This document shows positions 62,452-64,000 of a stretch of 64,000 nucleotides of DNA, piece after piece. The stretch is taken from assembly GCA_016717335.1 (NCBI GenBank), contig JADKFS010000010.1, positions 62,001-126,000 on the forward strand. Direction: 5' to 3'. The stretch is from Candidatus Ribeiella danica. Lineage in GTDB: Bacteria > Chloroflexota > Chloroflexia > Chloroflexales > Roseiflexaceae. The position numbers and the translations under genes are program-made. Numbering within the stretch: the first letter of the stretch is position 1; each line of letters begins with the position of its first letter. The notes under the pieces are model-generated. The model made no database searches and was not told where the DNA came from. It saw only the letters and a program-made list of their open reading frames with translations.

Positions 62452-63432
62452 ATGAGCGACGACCAGAGCGCGCGGCCCGCCGCGCCGGCCTGGGCCACCT
62501 GGGCGCTGAGCATCGTCAACGGCGCTGTCGGCGATTACCTCAGCGAGCGCGACAACGGGCTGTCGATCGATATGGCCTTCTACCATGGCAACCGCCCGCT
62601 GCCGCTCACGCCTGAGGCCCTGCAGCGCGCCTATCCGCAGCCGACCACGAAGATCTGCGTGCTGATCCACGGCCTTGGCTGCAACGAGGGCATCTGGCTG
62701 TTTCACGACCCGGCCCGGCCGGGCGGCGAGACCTCCTACGGCGCGATGCTCCAGGCCGACCTCGGCTTCACGCCGTTCTTCGTCCGCTACAACACCGGCC
62801 TGTCGATCGCCGACAACGGCCGGCGGCTGGCGACCCTGCTCGGCGAGCTGCTCGCCTGCTACCCGGCCCCGGTCGAGGAGATCGCGCTGATCGGCCACAG
62901 CATGGGCGGGCTGGTGCTGCGCAGCGCCTGCCACGACGCCGCCGAAAGCCAGGCCGGCTGGGTCGAGCAGGTGACGCAGGTGTTCTACCTCGGCACGCCG
63001 CACCAGGGCGCGAGCCTGGCGCAGCTCGGCCACGTCGCGACCGAGGTGCTGCGCGCGGTGCCGCACCCGATCACCCGGCTGATCGGCTCGATCTTCAACC
63101 TGCGCAGCCGCGGCGTGAAGGACCTGCGCTTCGGCCGGCTGCTCGACGCGGAGACGCCCGCGCGCGACGTGTCGCCCGACGATCGCTGGGATGTGCCCTG
63201 GCTCGCGCACGCGCACCACCACCTGATCGCCGGGACGCTGACCGACGATCCCCTGCACGCCGTGACCGCGCTGTTCGGCGATGGCCTGGTCCGCGTGGGG
63301 CAGGCGCATGGTCACGGCGACCCGCCCACCTCCGGCCACAGCGTGCGGCTGTTTCCGGGCATCCACCACCTCCAGCTGACGCGCGACCCGGACATCTATC
63401 AGCAGATCAGGCACGGCTGCACAAGCGTGTGA
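62452..63432 (+). CDS. Alpha/beta hydrolase (PGAP1/lipase-like)
   Basis: A 326-residue lipase-like hydrolase. The oxyanion strand is KICVLIHGLGCNEGIWLF, the nucleophile elbow IALIGHSMGGLVLRSA, followed by VFYLGTPHQGASLAQLG, a block common to PGAP1-like and triacylglycerol lipases. The likely catalytic His is late (SVRLFPGIHHLQLT). No signal peptide, so cytosolic. GAGGAG lies 7 nt before ATG. The stop is 11 nt before the small helical gene, with which it probably forms an operon; both are similar to pieces of one larger esterase family. Confidence 0.8.
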   Translation: MSDDQSARPAAPAWATWALSIVNGAVGDYLSERDNGLSIDMAFYHGNRPLPLTPEALQRAYPQPTTKICVLIHGLGCNEGIWLFHDPARPGGETSYGAMLQADLGFTPFFVRYNTGLSIADNGRRLATLLGELLACYPAPVEEIALIGHSMGGLVLRSACHDAAESQAGWVEQVTQVFYLGTPHQGASLAQLGHVATEVLRAVPHPITRLIGSIFNLRSRGVKDLRFGRLLDAETPARDVSPDDRWDVPWLAHAHHHLIAGTLTDDPLHAVTALFGDGLVRVGQAHGHGDPPTSGHSVRLFPGIHHLQLTRDPDIYQQIRHGCTSV

Positions 63433-63443
63433 AGGGGATGTCA

Positions 63444-63731
63444 ATGGATCAGCAAAAGCTCCGGCAGCTCCGCGGCGCCAACGACCTCCTCCAGGAGACG
63501 GTCGAGGCGGCGACGGTCGCGATCGCCGAGACGCACCGGTCGATGATGCGCGGGCCGTACGCGCTGCTGCGCTGCTTCCCCGCGATCGCGGCCCCCGCCG
63601 CGGCGATCGAGCAGGTTCAGCTGGCGCTGACCGACAGCGTCTACGGGACGATTCGCGCGGTCAACCGGATGGCCGGCGCCGTGGCGACGCAGCTGCTGGA
63701 TCGGCTGGCCGATCCGGAGCCGCCCGAGTGA
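63444..63731 (+). CDS. Small helical protein next to the lipase-like gene
   Basis: A 95-residue helical protein. Blocks such as LLQETVEAATVAIAETHRSM and ALTDSVYGTIRAVNRMAGAV resemble N-terminal regions that accompany alpha/beta hydrolases, but I cannot name the family. There is no signal or membrane segment. ATG 63444 is chosen because AAGGGG is 6 nt upstream; GTG 63429 and ATG 63438 fit less well. It follows the lipase gene by 11 nt and precedes the HD gene by 6 nt, so the three are probably one operon. Confidence 0.6.
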   Translation: MDQQKLRQLRGANDLLQETVEAATVAIAETHRSMMRGPYALLRCFPAIAAPAAAIEQVQLALTDSVYGTIRAVNRMAGAVATQLLDRLADPEPPE

Positions 63732-63737
63732 GACACG

Positions 63738-64000
63738 ATGTCGATCCTTGACGAGCGGCCCGCCTGGGAGCGGCGCTTCGAGCATTTCCTGGAAGGCTCG
63801 GCCGGCGGCGACGTGGCCCACGACCTCGCGCATATCCGGCGGGTGGTCGCCGGCGCCGTCGCGCTCGCGCAGGCCGAGCAGGCCGACCTGGCGGTGGTGC
63901 TGCCGGCCGCCTGGCTGCACGACTGTGTCGTCGTCCCGAAGGACTCGCCCCTGCGCGCGCAGGCATCGACCCTGGCCGGCCGCGCGGCGGTCGACTTTCT
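63738..64000 (+). CDS. HD-domain phosphohydrolase, N-terminal fragment
   Basis: Cut by the right edge; about 87 residues are seen. The HD signature is present: DVAHDLAHIRRVVAGAVALA and LPAAWLHDCVVVPKDSPLRA, as in the YedJ-like HD group of metal-dependent phosphohydrolases. The substrate is unknown. The start at ATG 63738, 6 nt after the stop of the preceding gene, has a weak GAGTGAG ribosome site, in keeping with coupling. Confidence 0.8.
   Translation, partial: MSILDERPAWERRFEHFLEGSAGGDVAHDLAHIRRVVAGAVALAQAEQADLAVVLPAAWLHDCVVVPKDSPLRAQASTLAGRAAVDF

Overview
The window is about 64 kb of GC-rich DNA from a Chloroflexota chromosome, most likely a Chloroflexia/Roseiflexus-Kouleothrix type lineage. 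This placement is inferred from three things: a complete alternative complex III (Act) locus fused to a caa3 oxidase operon, the general gene set, and intergenic DNA crowded with palindromes and heptanucleotide repeats. No rRNA, tRNA or CRISPR array was recognised. Genes are densely packed on both strands; 56 protein genes are called, the first and last cut by the window edge.

Layout. 0-10 kb: BON-domain end, cysK, small helical proteins, a methyltransferase, a DinB protein with a palindromic operator, a GT4 glycosyltransferase, pyruvate phosphate dikinase, and a Doc/Fic toxin cluster with two toxins and one candidate antitoxin. 10-24 kb: LapA-like protein, UvrD/PcrA helicase, an MFS exporter overlapping a PlsC-like acyltransferase, several membrane proteins (DUF998-like, GIDE-like), ftsY, a LysW-like zinc ribbon, a lipoprotein, glutamine synthetase, a FecR-like membrane protein and acpS. 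24-36 kb: two alpha/beta hydrolases, dihydrolipoyl dehydrogenase, a beta-mannosidase/2-epimerase pair, a large secreted DUF5107-like protein, UspA and a ROK kinase. 36.9-51 kb: a 12-gene minus-strand respiratory cluster, actA-B-C-D-E-F, an ActG-like/cytochrome c fusion, SCO, then caa3 oxidase subunits II, I, III and IV. ActA-F should oxidise menaquinol and pass electrons through the cytochrome c domains to the CuA site and an A2-type (YSHP) subunit I. 51-64 kb: glucose-dehydrogenase-like enzyme, ClC channel, PoxB-like TPP enzyme, an orphan NuoC-like domain, a diaminopentanoate-dehydrogenase-like enzyme, a PucR/CdaR regulator divergent from a class III aminotransferase, a metacaspase-like protease, and a lipase/small protein/HD-domain cluster.

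The most unusual content is between the genes. (1) A three-hairpin composite element recurs through the window. Its middle hairpin is repeatedly a perfect 45-nt palindrome, two 21-nt arms around 3 nt, although the arm sequence differs between copies. (2) A 190-420 bp structured R element occurs four times and shows a compensatory base change in its stem; one copy carries a 57-bp tandem array. (3) Small inverted-repeat elements begin at the last base of the TAG stop codon of the upstream gene in four cases, as expected if insertion at TA creates TA|G. (4) Degenerate 7- and 8-bp tandem repeats, resembling the STRR repeats of cyanobacteria, lie in many gaps and have entered coding sequences, for example the N-terminus of oxidase subunit III, a lipoprotein signal peptide and several C-termini. 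(5) A two-block motif is shared upstream of actA and of the diaminopentanoate-dehydrogenase-like gene. All functional statements come from reading translations and motifs by eye; no database search was run.
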